Source of the DNA: Ramlibacter monticola
GTDB lineage: Bacteria > Pseudomonadota > Gammaproteobacteria > Burkholderiales > Burkholderiaceae_C
Assembly: GCF_016722785.1 (NCBI RefSeq)
Contig: NZ_JAEQNE010000001.1
Location: 1,178,001-1,242,000, forward strand
Reading direction: 5' to 3'
DNA: 64,000 bases
Shown here: positions 1-7,672 of the stretch, in pieces
Numbering within the stretch: the stretch's first letter is position 1
Layout: each line of letters starts with the position of its first letter
Program-made: the position numbers and the translations under genes
The notes under the pieces: generated by a model
The model's input: only the letters and a program-made list of their open reading frames with translations
What the model was told of the DNA's origin: nothing
Databases searched by the model: none

Positions 1-107
1 CGGTGGCAATGGCCGCGGACGGGAAGCGGCTGCGCAACGATCCTAACGGCTGCGCAACGGGCCCCCTGTAGGCTGATTCCGACAGTTGCGTCGTGCTTTG
101 TCCGGCG
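1..107. other. Window edge, no gene recognised
   Basis: No coding sequence could be supported here. The stretch contains a 13-bp direct repeat (CGGCTGCGCAACG at 27-39 and 47-59, period 20 bp). It lies just downstream of the acyl-CoA ligase stop codon. Confidence 0.5.
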
Positions 108-1802
108 TCACGCGCGGGCTTCGGCTTCCTGCAGCGCGCGCCACATCACCTTGCCGCTGCCGCTCTTGGGCAGCGCGTCCACGAACTGCACGATGCGCGG
201 CACCTTGTACACGGCCATGTTCTCGCGGCACCACTGCACGATGTCCTCTTCGCTGACCTGCCCGCGATGCGCGGGCCGCAGCACGACCACGGCCTTCACG
301 GTCTCGCCGCGATAGCTGTCGCGCGCCGAGATCACGCAGGCCTCCTGGATCGCGGGGTGGCGGAACATCAGGGCCTCCACCTCGGCCGGCCAGACCTTGT
401 AGCCCGAGGCGTTGATCATGCGCTTGAGCCGGTCGGTCAGGAAGAAGTAGCCGTCCTCGTCGGTGCGGCCCAGGTCGCCCGAGCGGAAGAAGCGCTTGCC
501 CTCGAATTCGATGAAGGCGGCCTGCGTGGCCTCCGGCCGCTTCCAGTAGCCGTCGAACACCATGGGGCCGTGGATGATGATCTCGCCCTGCTCGCCGGGT
601 GGCAGTTCCTTCAGCGTCTCGGGATCGACCACGCGCGCGTCGCAGCCGAGGAAGGGAATGCCCAGGCACTGCTGCTTCGGCGCATCGGGCGGATTGCTGT
701 GCGAGGGCGCGGCCGTCTCGGTGAGGCCGTAGCCTTCGACGTAGCGCAGGCCGAACTGCTCCTGCAGGCGCTGCGCCACGGCCTGCGGCATCGCGGCGCC
801 GCCGCCGCCGATGTGCTGCAGGCTCGACAGGTCGTACTGCGGGAAGTTCGGGCTCGCCAGCAGGTCGATCACCATCGTCGGGATGTTGGTCCAGGTGCTG
901 ACCTTCCAGTTCGAGATCAGCCAGCCGGCCAGGTCGCGGTCCCAGCGGGGCATCATGACGATGGTGGCGCCGATGTAGATGTTGGCGTGCATCAGGCTCA
1001 CCATGCCCGTGATGTGGAACATCGGCACCACCAGCAGCGTCACCGCTTCCGGCGTGGCGTTGCCCCAGAAGCAGCTCGCCAGCGCGTTGTGCATCAGGCT
1101 GCGGTGCGGGTGCATGCAGCCTTTCGGGTTGCCCGTCGTCCCGCTGGTGTAGGGCAGCACGGCCAGGTCCTGGGGCCCCACCTCGAGCGGCGGCAGCGGC
1201 AGCTCGTTGGCGAGCGCGTCGGTCCAGGCCAGCACCTGGCCGCCCGGCAGTTCCGGCAGCGGATGGCGCGTGAGCAGCCAGGACTTCCACGCCTCCGGCA
1301 TGGGCCCGGTGTGCGGCGCCTGCGGATCGAAGGCATCGGTGAACTGCGTCACGACCAGGTGCGCGAGCCGCTCGCCCACCGGCAGCTGCGCGTTGGCCTT
1401 CGCGATCTCGGCCGCCAGGTCGCCGGTGGTGATCGCGACCCGGGCGTCGGGATCGGTGATGTAGTGCTTCAATTCCTCCGCGCGGTTCATCGGGTTCACC
1501 GGCACGACCACCGCGTTGGCGCGCAGGATGGCGAAGTGCGCGATGAGCAGTTGCGGGCAGTTCTGCATGTCCAGCAGCACGCGGTCGCCCTTGCGCACGC
1601 CCAGGGCGTGCAGGCGCGCGGCGAGGCGCTCGGCCTGCCGCAGCACTTCGGCATAGGGAAGCACGCGGCCGAAGAACACCACCGCGGGCTTGTCGGGATA
1701 GCGGCGGGCACTGGTGGCGAGGTTGTCCCAGAGCGAGGTGGCGGGCGGCGTGAGGGCGCGGGGCAGGCGGCGCGGCCAGGACTTGAAGTGCGGGCGGTCC
1801 AT
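108..1802 (-). CDS. AMP-binding acyl-CoA ligase (long-chain fatty acid/acyl-CoA synthetase type)
   Basis: A 564-residue member of the ANL superfamily that activates a carboxylic acid with ATP to an acyl-adenylate and then to an acyl-CoA. The phosphate-binding loop YTSGTTGNPKG lies near residues 218-228, followed by EGYGLTETA, the SGD/TDR motif of the hinge, and the C-terminal catalytic lysine motif SGSGKVMWR. The start at MDRPHFKSW was chosen because family homology begins there; the reading frame stays open upstream into unlikely, Arg-rich sequence. Length is normal for medium/long-chain CoA ligases. The acid substrate cannot be read from sequence. It is followed upstream by unrelated minus-strand genes, so no pathway context is given. 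Confidence 0.93.
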   Translation of the reverse strand: MDRPHFKSWPRRLPRALTPPATSLWDNLATSARRYPDKPAVVFFGRVLPYAEVLRQAERLAARLHALGVRKGDRVLLDMQNCPQLLIAHFAILRANAVVVPVNPMNRAEELKHYITDPDARVAITTGDLAAEIAKANAQLPVGERLAHLVVTQFTDAFDPQAPHTGPMPEAWKSWLLTRHPLPELPGGQVLAWTDALANELPLPPLEVGPQDLAVLPYTSGTTGNPKGCMHPHRSLMHNALASCFWGNATPEAVTLLVVPMFHITGMVSLMHANIYIGATIVMMPRWDRDLAGWLISNWKVSTWTNIPTMVIDLLASPNFPQYDLSSLQHIGGGGAAMPQAVAQRLQEQFGLRYVEGYGLTETAAPSHSNPPDAPKQQCLGIPFLGCDARVVDPETLKELPPGEQGEIIIHGPMVFDGYWKRPEATQAAFIEFEGKRFFRSGDLGRTDEDGYFFLTDRLKRMINASGYKVWPAEVEALMFRHPAIQEACVISARDSYRGETVKAVVVLRPAHRGQVSEEDIVQWCRENMAVYKVPRIVQFVDALPKSGSGKVMWRALQEAEARA

Positions 1803-1911
1803 GGAGGGATTCTGTCTGCTGGAGCCGCGAACCTTAGCCAAAGCCCGGCCCGGCTGCATGGGGAGAAGCCCGGGCGGGGTCACGGATGCGACGCGAGGCC
1901 GCCCTGGCCCT

Positions 1912-2256
1912 TCAGCGCAGCGCCTCGAGGTCCAGCGGCCAGTCCTGGCCGAGCCAGTACGCGTACTCGGTGTGGTCCCTGAGCGCGTCCCCGCTGAGGC
2001 CGTGCACCAGGATGTCGAGGCCGTTGCGATGCGCCTCCAGCCACGGCACCAGGCGCTCGAATTCGGCGGCGGAGAACGCCAGCTGGCAACTCCAGCGCGG
2101 ATGCGGCCCCACGTTCTTCTCGTGCACGCGCCCGACGGCGACCTTGAACCGGCGCCCGGCCTCCTCGCACAGGGCACGCGCCTGGTCCACGGTGTCCGCA
2201 TCGAAGTAGACGTGCGCGTGGTAGGCGGAATGGACGTTGACGGGGCGGCGCGGCAT
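1912..2256 (-). CDS. DOPA 4,5-dioxygenase family protein
   Basis: A 114-residue protein resembling the small DOPA 4,5-dioxygenase family, which performs extradiol ring cleavage in fungi and has many uncharacterised bacterial members. The family-typical start YHAHVYFD, the segment GRVHEKNVGPHPRWSCQ with its His residues (likely metal ligands), and the near-C-terminal DHTEYAYWLG are all visible. The start MPRRPVN follows from family length. It lies 14 nt downstream of the EamA transporter gene and is probably cotranscribed with it. The physiological substrate in bacteria is unknown. Confidence 0.85.
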   Translation of the reverse strand: MPRRPVNVHSAYHAHVYFDADTVDQARALCEEAGRRFKVAVGRVHEKNVGPHPRWSCQLAFSAAEFERLVPWLEAHRNGLDILVHGLSGDALRDHTEYAYWLGQDWPLDLEALR

Positions 2257-2270
2257 GCGGGCGATCCTCC

Positions 2271-3311
2271 TCAGTGCTCGTGCCGGTGGTGCGCGTCCGG
2301 GTAGTGCGGATGCGAATGCAGCAGCGGCTCGTGGTGGTGCGGGTGGCTGTGCCGCGTGCCCGGAGGCACCGGCGGCACGTGCGCGTGGTCGTGGTGCGGG
2401 TCGCCGCCGTGCACGTGCTCGTGGGCGTGCCCCAGCGCTTCGTGCGAATGCAGGTGCTCGTGGCGCTCGGTGACGTGCAGCCACACGCCCAGCGCCATCA
2501 GCGCCGCGGCGGCGCCCAGGCGCCAGTCCAGCGGGTCGCCGAGCAGCAGCACCGCGAGCAGCGCGCCGAAGAAAGGCGCGACCGAGAAGTAGGCGCCGGT
2601 GCGTGCAGTGCCGAGCGAGCGCAGCCCCAGCACGAAGAGCACCAGGCTCACGCCGTAGCTGAAGAACCCCAGCAGGCCCGCGGCGCCGGCCACGGACCCG
2701 GGCGGCCAGGGCGCGCCCAGGGCCAGCGCGAGCAGGAGGTTGGTGCCGCCGGCGGCGAGCCCCTTCACCATCGCGATCCAGGTCGCGTCGGCCAGCGACA
2801 CCTTGCGCGTGAGGTTGTTGTCGACGGCCCACGCGAGGCAGGCGCCGAGGACCAGCAGGGCGGCGGCGCCGGACGCCGCGCCCGCCGCCGCGCTGGGCCA
2901 GGCCAGCACGACGCCGCCGGCCACGATCGCCACCATGCCGAAGCCGACCCGCCGGTCCACGTTCTCGCGGAACACGACCCAGGCGAGCAGGGCCGTCAGC
3001 ACCGCCTCGCCATTGAGCAGCAGGGAAGCCTGCGAGGCCGGCAGGCGCGCGAGGCCCAGCATCAGCAGCACGGGGCCGGCCACTCCGCCGGCGAGCACCG
3101 CGCCGGCGAACCAGCGCGCTTCGCCCGGCGCCAGGCGCACCGGCGGCTCCCGGCGCAGCGCCCGCCACAGGGCCAGCCCGCAGCCGGAGCCGAGATAGAG
3201 CAAGGCGGCCAGCAGCCAGGGATCGACCTGCGCCAGCAACAGCTTCGCCAGCGGGGCGGCGGCGCCGAACAGCGCCGCCGCCGCCAGGCTGGCGGCGATG
3301 CCCGGATGCAA
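2271..3311 (-). CDS. EamA/DMT-family transporter with histidine-rich C-terminal tail
   Basis: A 346-residue inner-membrane protein with about ten hydrophobic segments in two EamA repeats (drug/metabolite transporter superfamily), in residues 1-275. After the last helix comes a hydrophilic tail of about 65 residues extremely rich in His (HEHLHSHEALGHAHEHVHGG, then HHDHAHV, HPHHHEP and others). Ordinary EamA proteins lack such a tail; it could bind Zn, Ni, Co or Cu. Export of a small metabolite is expected from the family. Metal sensing or chaperoning by the tail is inference. The gene precedes the DOPA-dioxygenase-like gene by 14 nt. Confidence 0.9.
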   Translation of the reverse strand: MHPGIAASLAAAALFGAAAPLAKLLLAQVDPWLLAALLYLGSGCGLALWRALRREPPVRLAPGEARWFAGAVLAGGVAGPVLLMLGLARLPASQASLLLNGEAVLTALLAWVVFRENVDRRVGFGMVAIVAGGVVLAWPSAAAGAASGAAALLVLGACLAWAVDNNLTRKVSLADATWIAMVKGLAAGGTNLLLALALGAPWPPGSVAGAAGLLGFFSYGVSLVLFVLGLRSLGTARTGAYFSVAPFFGALLAVLLLGDPLDWRLGAAAALMALGVWLHVTERHEHLHSHEALGHAHEHVHGGDPHHDHAHVPPVPPGTRHSHPHHHEPLLHSHPHYPDAHHRHEH

Positions 3312-3325
3312 CGGGCGAAAGAGGC

Positions 3326-3616
3326 TCAGCGCAGGATGCGTGCGACGATGAAGCCCGCGGCGAAGGCCACGCCCAGGGCGGCCAGCGGGTTGGCCCGGAC
3401 CTGGTCGCGGGCCATGTTGCCGTATTCCTCCTGCAGGCCCATCACGCGCTCGCTGCCCGAGCCGATCTTCTGTTCCAGCGAGTCGACGGCCTCGTGCAGG
3501 CTCTGGGCCATGCGGCGGACGCGGCTCGCTTCGCCGTTCAGGCCCGCCGCACCGGTGCCGCCCGACGACTCGGTGCTGGTCGGGAAGGGGTTCTCGGTGG
3601 AGGTTTCAGCGTTCAT
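3326..3616 (-). CDS. DUF883/ElaB-YqjD-like membrane-anchored protein
   Basis: A 96-residue protein with a helical, charged central part (about residues 30-75, predicted coiled coil) and a single C-terminal hydrophobic anchor with the pattern NPLAALGVAFAAGFIVARIL, followed by Arg. This is the layout of the ElaB/YqjD/DUF883 family, whose E. coli members bind ribosomes in stationary phase and anchor them to the inner membrane. The start at 3616 has a well-placed GAGGATCC ribosome-binding site; the longer frame upstream lacks one. The function here is by family only. Confidence 0.85.
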   Translation of the reverse strand: MNAETSTENPFPTSTESSGGTGAAGLNGEASRVRRMAQSLHEAVDSLEQKIGSGSERVMGLQEEYGNMARDQVRANPLAALGVAFAAGFIVARILR

Positions 3617-3827
3617 GGGGATCCTCTGTCGGTGTCGGTTGGTCCAGGGTTCCGGCGGGCTGCCGGTGCAAGCTGTCACTGTAGGAAGCCCAGCGTTACG
3701 CCCCTGTCAGCATCTTCCGGATCAACTGTAGGACTTGTCCTTCGTCGATCCCACGGCTATCTTGCACCGTAACATACCTCCCGGCGCATGCCTGTCCATG
3801 CGCAGTCCGTATCACAGGAAAGCATTC

Positions 3828-4295
3828 ATGAACGAGAAGCCCACCCGCCGCAGCCTGCTGGCCGCTCTCGCCGCCCTGCCCTTCGCGTCCATGGCCCAGC
3901 AGCCCGCCAAGGTCCTGGTCGAGATCTGGAAGGCTCCCGAATGCGGCTGCTGCGAGGACTGGGCCAGGCACCTGCAGGCCAACGGTTTCGCGGTGAAGGT
4001 GCATTCCGGCGGCAACGACGCGCTGCGCGCGAAGATGGGCCTGCCGGAGCGCCTCGCCTCCTGCCACACCGGCATCGTCGGCGGCTACGCCGTCGAGGGC
4101 CACGTCCCGGCCCGCGAGATCCGCAGGCTGCTCAAGGAAAAGCCGGAGGCCGTCGGCCTCACCGTGCCCGGCATGCCGGTCGGCTCGCCGGGCATGGACG
4201 CCCCCGTGTACCAGGGCCGCAAGGACCCTTACGACGTTCTGCTGGTCGGCAAGGGCGGCACCACCAAGGTCTACGCCTCGTACAACAAGGCCTAG
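3828..4295 (+). CDS. DUF411 family periplasmic metal-binding protein
   Basis: A 155-residue exported protein. The N-terminus TRRSLLAALAALPFASMA is a cleavable signal with a twin-arginine flavour. The mature part starts like a thioredoxin-fold domain and carries APECGCCEDW, the Cys-x-Cys-Cys signature of DUF411, plus a later Cys-His (ASCHTG) and MPVGSPGMD. DUF411 proteins are repeatedly found in copper/silver resistance loci and are thought to bind Cu(I). The start is set by the AGGAAAGC ribosome-binding site. It is the first gene of the copper island, transcribed towards cusCBA. Confidence 0.93.
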   Translation: MNEKPTRRSLLAALAALPFASMAQQPAKVLVEIWKAPECGCCEDWARHLQANGFAVKVHSGGNDALRAKMGLPERLASCHTGIVGGYAVEGHVPAREIRRLLKEKPEAVGLTVPGMPVGSPGMDAPVYQGRKDPYDVLLVGKGGTTKVYASYNKA

Positions 4296-4402
4296 AGCAC
4301 CCCCTGCGCGACGCCGCGGATCGCCTCGGCCGAGCGCCATTGAGCGGCATCAAGGGACCGTGCCGGGCGCCGGTTATGATTCGATGCAACCGGTTCCCGC
4401 GC

Positions 4403-4738
4403 ATGACCGCCCTTCGCCTACGGCTTCCCCGCTTCGCCGCCCTCGTGCTGCTGGCCTGGCTGTTCGCGACCGGCGTGGCCTTCGCCCACACCTGTACCTC
4501 CAAGGTGTACATCGACTGCGAAGAGTGCTGCGCCGAGATGAAGGCCATCGAGGCCTGGAGCGAGCCGGTCACCGTCTCCGTGCCGGCCGTGCAGCCGGCA
4601 GCCGCCCTGCCCGCGCCGCTGGTGCTGTCCATGCTGGCCTGGGAACCCGGCGCCGAACCGGCGCCCTGGCCGGCCGCCTCGCCCGATCCGGGCAGCGGCC
4701 ACGACATCCCCATCTTCTTCCTGAGGCTGGCGCTCTAG
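4403..4738 (+). CDS. Small secreted cysteine-motif protein of the copper locus (unknown function)
   Basis: A 111-residue protein (120 if started at the upstream in-frame ATG at 4376). It has an N-terminal hydrophobic signal ending around AFAHTC and then a compact Cys cluster CTSKVYIDCEECC, which could bind Cu(I) or Zn. The rest is Ala/Pro-rich and low complexity. No family is recognised with confidence. Position between the DUF411 gene and cusC, in the same direction, suggests a role in metal handling. The frame is supported by a plausible signal peptide and by good codon usage. Confidence 0.6.
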   Translation: MTALRLRLPRFAALVLLAWLFATGVAFAHTCTSKVYIDCEECCAEMKAIEAWSEPVTVSVPAVQPAAALPAPLVLSMLAWEPGAEPAPWPAASPDPGSGHDIPIFFLRLAL

Positions 4739-4824
4739 CGCCCGCGTGTCCGCACGCGTCCGCGGCAGGCCACCGGCCCGCCGCCCCGCGGCTTTCGCCG
4801 CGTCCTGGCCCTCCGGAGAAGAAC

Positions 4825-6102
4825 ATGCTTTCCTCCTGCAGCCCGTCCCGGCTGCGCGCAAGCTTCCTCCTGCTGCTCGCCGCCCCCGCGTGGGCGGTGG
4901 CGCAGACCGCGCCGCTGGGTGCCGACCTCCCGTCGCTGCTGGATTACGCGCGGCAGCACAACCCCGAGCTCGCCGCCATGCGGCACGAGGCGCAGGCGGC
5001 GGCGCAGCGCGTGCAGCCGGCCGGCGCCCTGCCCGACCCCGTGCTGCGGGTCGAGCTCATGAACATCAACAACTACGGCAACGACGCCGGCTTCAGCCTG
5101 CTGCCGTCCAAGGTCGGCGAGACCAAGTACACGTTCATGCAGCAGCTGCCCTACTGGGGCAAGCGCGAGCTGCGGCGGGAAGCCGCGGCCGCCGACGCCC
5201 GCCAGTCCGAGGCGCGCGCCACGGCCACCTGGGCCGAGCAGGCGATGCGCCTGCGCACGGCCTTCGCCCAGTACTACCTCGCCGCGCACAACGAGCGCAT
5301 CACCGGCGAGCTGCTGGAGCTGGTCACCCGCCTGGAGCAGGTGGCGCAGGCGCGCTACGCCAGCGGGCTGGCGCCCCAGCAGGACGCGATCCGCGCCCAG
5401 CTGGAGCAGACCGCGATCCGCTCCGAGCTGATCGCCGCCGCCAACGAGAAGCGGCAGCTGCAGGCGCGCATCAACGCGCTGCTGGGCCGCGCGCCGGCCG
5501 CCGGCCTGGCGGAGCCCCGCGCGCTGCCCGTGGTGCTCGCCCCTGCGCTGGAGCCGCAGGCCCTGGCCGCACGCGTGCGCGAGAGCAACGCCACCGTGCG
5601 CACGGAAGCCGCGCGCCTGCAGGCCGCGCAGGCCAACCGCGACCTGGCCCAGCGCAACCGCTATCCGGACTTCAACGTCGGCGTCTTCCCCACCCAGGTG
5701 GGCTCGCGCATCACGACCTGGGGCGTGATGGTGGAGATGAACATCCCGTTGCAGCAGGACGTGCGCCGCGCGCAGGAGAGCGAAGCCGCCGCCATGCTGG
5801 AAGCAGCCCGCGCGCGCGCCGAGGCGGCCGCCAACCAGGCCGCCGCCGACCTCGAGGAGCAGCTTTCGGCGCTGGACGCGGCCCGCCGCAACGAGGTGCT
5901 GATCGCCACCCGCCAGCTGCCGCAGTCGGAGCTGGTCCTGCAATCCGCCGTGGCCGCCTACGAGAACGGCAAGGTCGATTTCGCCACCCTGCTGGAGGCG
6001 CAGCGCCAGACCCGCAAGGCGCGGCTGGACCTGCTGAAGGTGCAGGCCGAGCAGCAGATGCGCATCGCCGAGATCGAACGCACCCTGGGAGAAGCGCTGT
6101 GA
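4825..6102 (+). CDS. cusC: TolC-family outer membrane channel of Cus-type metal efflux
   Basis: A 425-residue outer membrane efflux protein. It has a signal peptide (to about residue 27) and two long alpha-helical hairpin repeats characteristic of TolC/CusC proteins (rich in Ala, Gln and Arg heptads). It forms the exit duct for Cu(I)/Ag(I) expelled by the RND pump encoded downstream. There is no clear lipobox Cys at the end of the signal, unlike E. coli CusC. The GGAGAAG ribosome-binding site at about 4816 sets the start. The stop codon overlaps the GTG start of cusB (GTGA), so translation is coupled. Confidence 0.92.
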   Translation: MLSSCSPSRLRASFLLLLAAPAWAVAQTAPLGADLPSLLDYARQHNPELAAMRHEAQAAAQRVQPAGALPDPVLRVELMNINNYGNDAGFSLLPSKVGETKYTFMQQLPYWGKRELRREAAAADARQSEARATATWAEQAMRLRTAFAQYYLAAHNERITGELLELVTRLEQVAQARYASGLAPQQDAIRAQLEQTAIRSELIAAANEKRQLQARINALLGRAPAAGLAEPRALPVVLAPALEPQALAARVRESNATVRTEAARLQAAQANRDLAQRNRYPDFNVGVFPTQVGSRITTWGVMVEMNIPLQQDVRRAQESEAAAMLEAARARAEAAANQAAADLEEQLSALDAARRNEVLIATRQLPQSELVLQSAVAAYENGKVDFATLLEAQRQTRKARLDLLKVQAEQQMRIAEIERTLGEAL

Positions 6103-7661
6103 AGAACACGACCGTCCTCGCCCTTGCCCTCGCCATGGCGGTCGCCGGTACGGTCGGCGGCAGGTGGTGGGAGGCGCGCCAGCATCCGGCCGGCGCCAGC
6201 ACCGCCGCCGCGCCCGGCGCCTCCGGCCCGGCCACGCCCGCCTCAGGCGAACGCCGGATCCTCTACTACCGCAACCCGATGGGGTTGCCGGACACCTCCG
6301 CCACGCCCAAGAAGGACCCGATGGGCATGGACTACCTCCCGGTCTACGAAGGCGAGGAGGCCGACCGCGGCAGCGCCGGCCAGGTGCGCATCAGCGCCGA
6401 CAAGGTGCAGAAGCTGGGCGTGCGGGTCGAGGCCGTGGCCCTGCGGCCGCTGGCCCGTACGGTGCGCGCGAGCGGCCGGGTCGAGCCGGACGAGCGCCGC
6501 GTCTACACCGTCACCGCCAAGTTCGAGGGCTACGTCGAGCGCCTGCACGTGAACGCCACCGGCCAGCCGGTGGGCCGCGGCCAGCCCTTGTTCGAGGTCT
6601 ACAGCCCCGAGCTGGTGTCGGCGCAGCGCGAGTACGCGATCGCGGTGCAGGGCATGCGCTCGCTGGCCACTGCCGGCAGCGACGCCGCCGCCGGCATGAA
6701 GCAGCTCGCCGAATCCAGCCTGGCGCGGCTGCGCAACTGGGACCTGCCGCCGGACCAGGTCGAGGCGCTGGCCCGCACGGGCGAAGTGCGCCGCACCGTC
6801 ACCTTCCGCTCGCCGGTGGGCGGCATCGTCACCGAGAAGAAGGCCGTGCAGGGCATGCGCTTCAGCGCCGGCGAGATGCTGTACCAGGTCACGGACCTCG
6901 GCGCCGTCTGGGTCATCGCCGACGTCTTCGAGCAGGACATCGCCGCGATGCGGCCCGGCGCCAGGGCGGCGGTGCGCATCAACGCCTACCCGGAGCGGAC
7001 CTTCCCCGGCACCGTCACCTACGTGTACCCCACGCTCAAGGCCGAGACCCGCACGGTGCCCGTGCGCATCGAGCTGGCCAACCCGGGCCAGCTGCTGAAG
7101 CCCGCGATGTTCGCGCAGGTGGAACTGCCCGCCGGCGATCCGCGGCCGGTGCTGACGGTGCCGGATTCCGCCGTGATCGACAGCGGCACGCGCACCGTGG
7201 TGCTGGTCCAGCTGGGCGAGGGCCGCTTCGAGCCGCGCGAGGTGAAGCTCGGCGCCCGCAGCGCCGCCTACGTGCAGGTGCTGGAAGGCCTGCGCGAGGG
7301 CGAGCAGGCGGTCGTGGCAGCCAACTTCCTGATCGACGCCGAGAGCAACCTGAAGGCCGCGGTGCACTCGCTCGGCGGCCATGCCGGCCACGGCGTGCCG
7401 GCGCTCGGCGCCGCCTCCGCCAGCGCGCCGGCGGCGGGACACAAGGGCCAGGGCAGCGTCGACGGCATCGATGCGAAGGCCGGCACCGTGAGCCTGAAGC
7501 ACGGCCCCATCGCCAGCCTGAAGTGGCCGGCGATGACCATGGAGTTCAGGGTCGCCAACGAGAGCCTGCTGCGCGGCCTCAGGCCCGGCATCCAGGTCGA
7601 CTTCGAGTTCGTCGAGCGGCAGCAGGGCGAATGGGTGATCACCTCGATCACCCACCGCTGA
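6099..7661 (+). CDS. cusB: CusB-type periplasmic adaptor with heavy-metal-binding domain and fused C-terminal CusF domain
   Basis: A 520-residue membrane-fusion protein that bridges CusA and CusC. After a signal anchor (about 1-22) comes a heavy-metal-binding (YHS-like) domain at about 53-84, with YYRNPMG and PKKDPMGMDYLP. The barrel-sandwich, beta-barrel and membrane-proximal domains follow at about 95-420. Residues about 452-520 form a complete CusF-like domain with His468, Trp476, Met479 and Met481, the Cu(I)/Ag(I) ligand set. The GTG start at 6099 overlaps the cusC stop. E. coli has CusF as a separate protein; here adaptor and chaperone are fused. It lies 11 nt from cusA. Confidence 0.93.
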   Translation: MKNTTVLALALAMAVAGTVGGRWWEARQHPAGASTAAAPGASGPATPASGERRILYYRNPMGLPDTSATPKKDPMGMDYLPVYEGEEADRGSAGQVRISADKVQKLGVRVEAVALRPLARTVRASGRVEPDERRVYTVTAKFEGYVERLHVNATGQPVGRGQPLFEVYSPELVSAQREYAIAVQGMRSLATAGSDAAAGMKQLAESSLARLRNWDLPPDQVEALARTGEVRRTVTFRSPVGGIVTEKKAVQGMRFSAGEMLYQVTDLGAVWVIADVFEQDIAAMRPGARAAVRINAYPERTFPGTVTYVYPTLKAETRTVPVRIELANPGQLLKPAMFAQVELPAGDPRPVLTVPDSAVIDSGTRTVVLVQLGEGRFEPREVKLGARSAAYVQVLEGLREGEQAVVAANFLIDAESNLKAAVHSLGGHAGHGVPALGAASASAPAAGHKGQGSVDGIDAKAGTVSLKHGPIASLKWPAMTMEFRVANESLLRGLRPGIQVDFEFVERQQGEWVITSITHR

Positions 7662-7672
7662 AGGAGCCCGCG

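Noticed and set aside
4296..4402. TATGAT at 4375-4380 as a -10 box
   Set aside because: No -35 sequence at suitable distance was found, and the hexamer may simply be part of the alternative start region.
6164..7672. Long in-frame upstream extension of cusA through cusB
   Set aside because: The frame is open by base composition only. Homology starts at MLAKLIAWSGRNP with a good ribosome-binding site, and the same DNA codes for the CusB adaptor.
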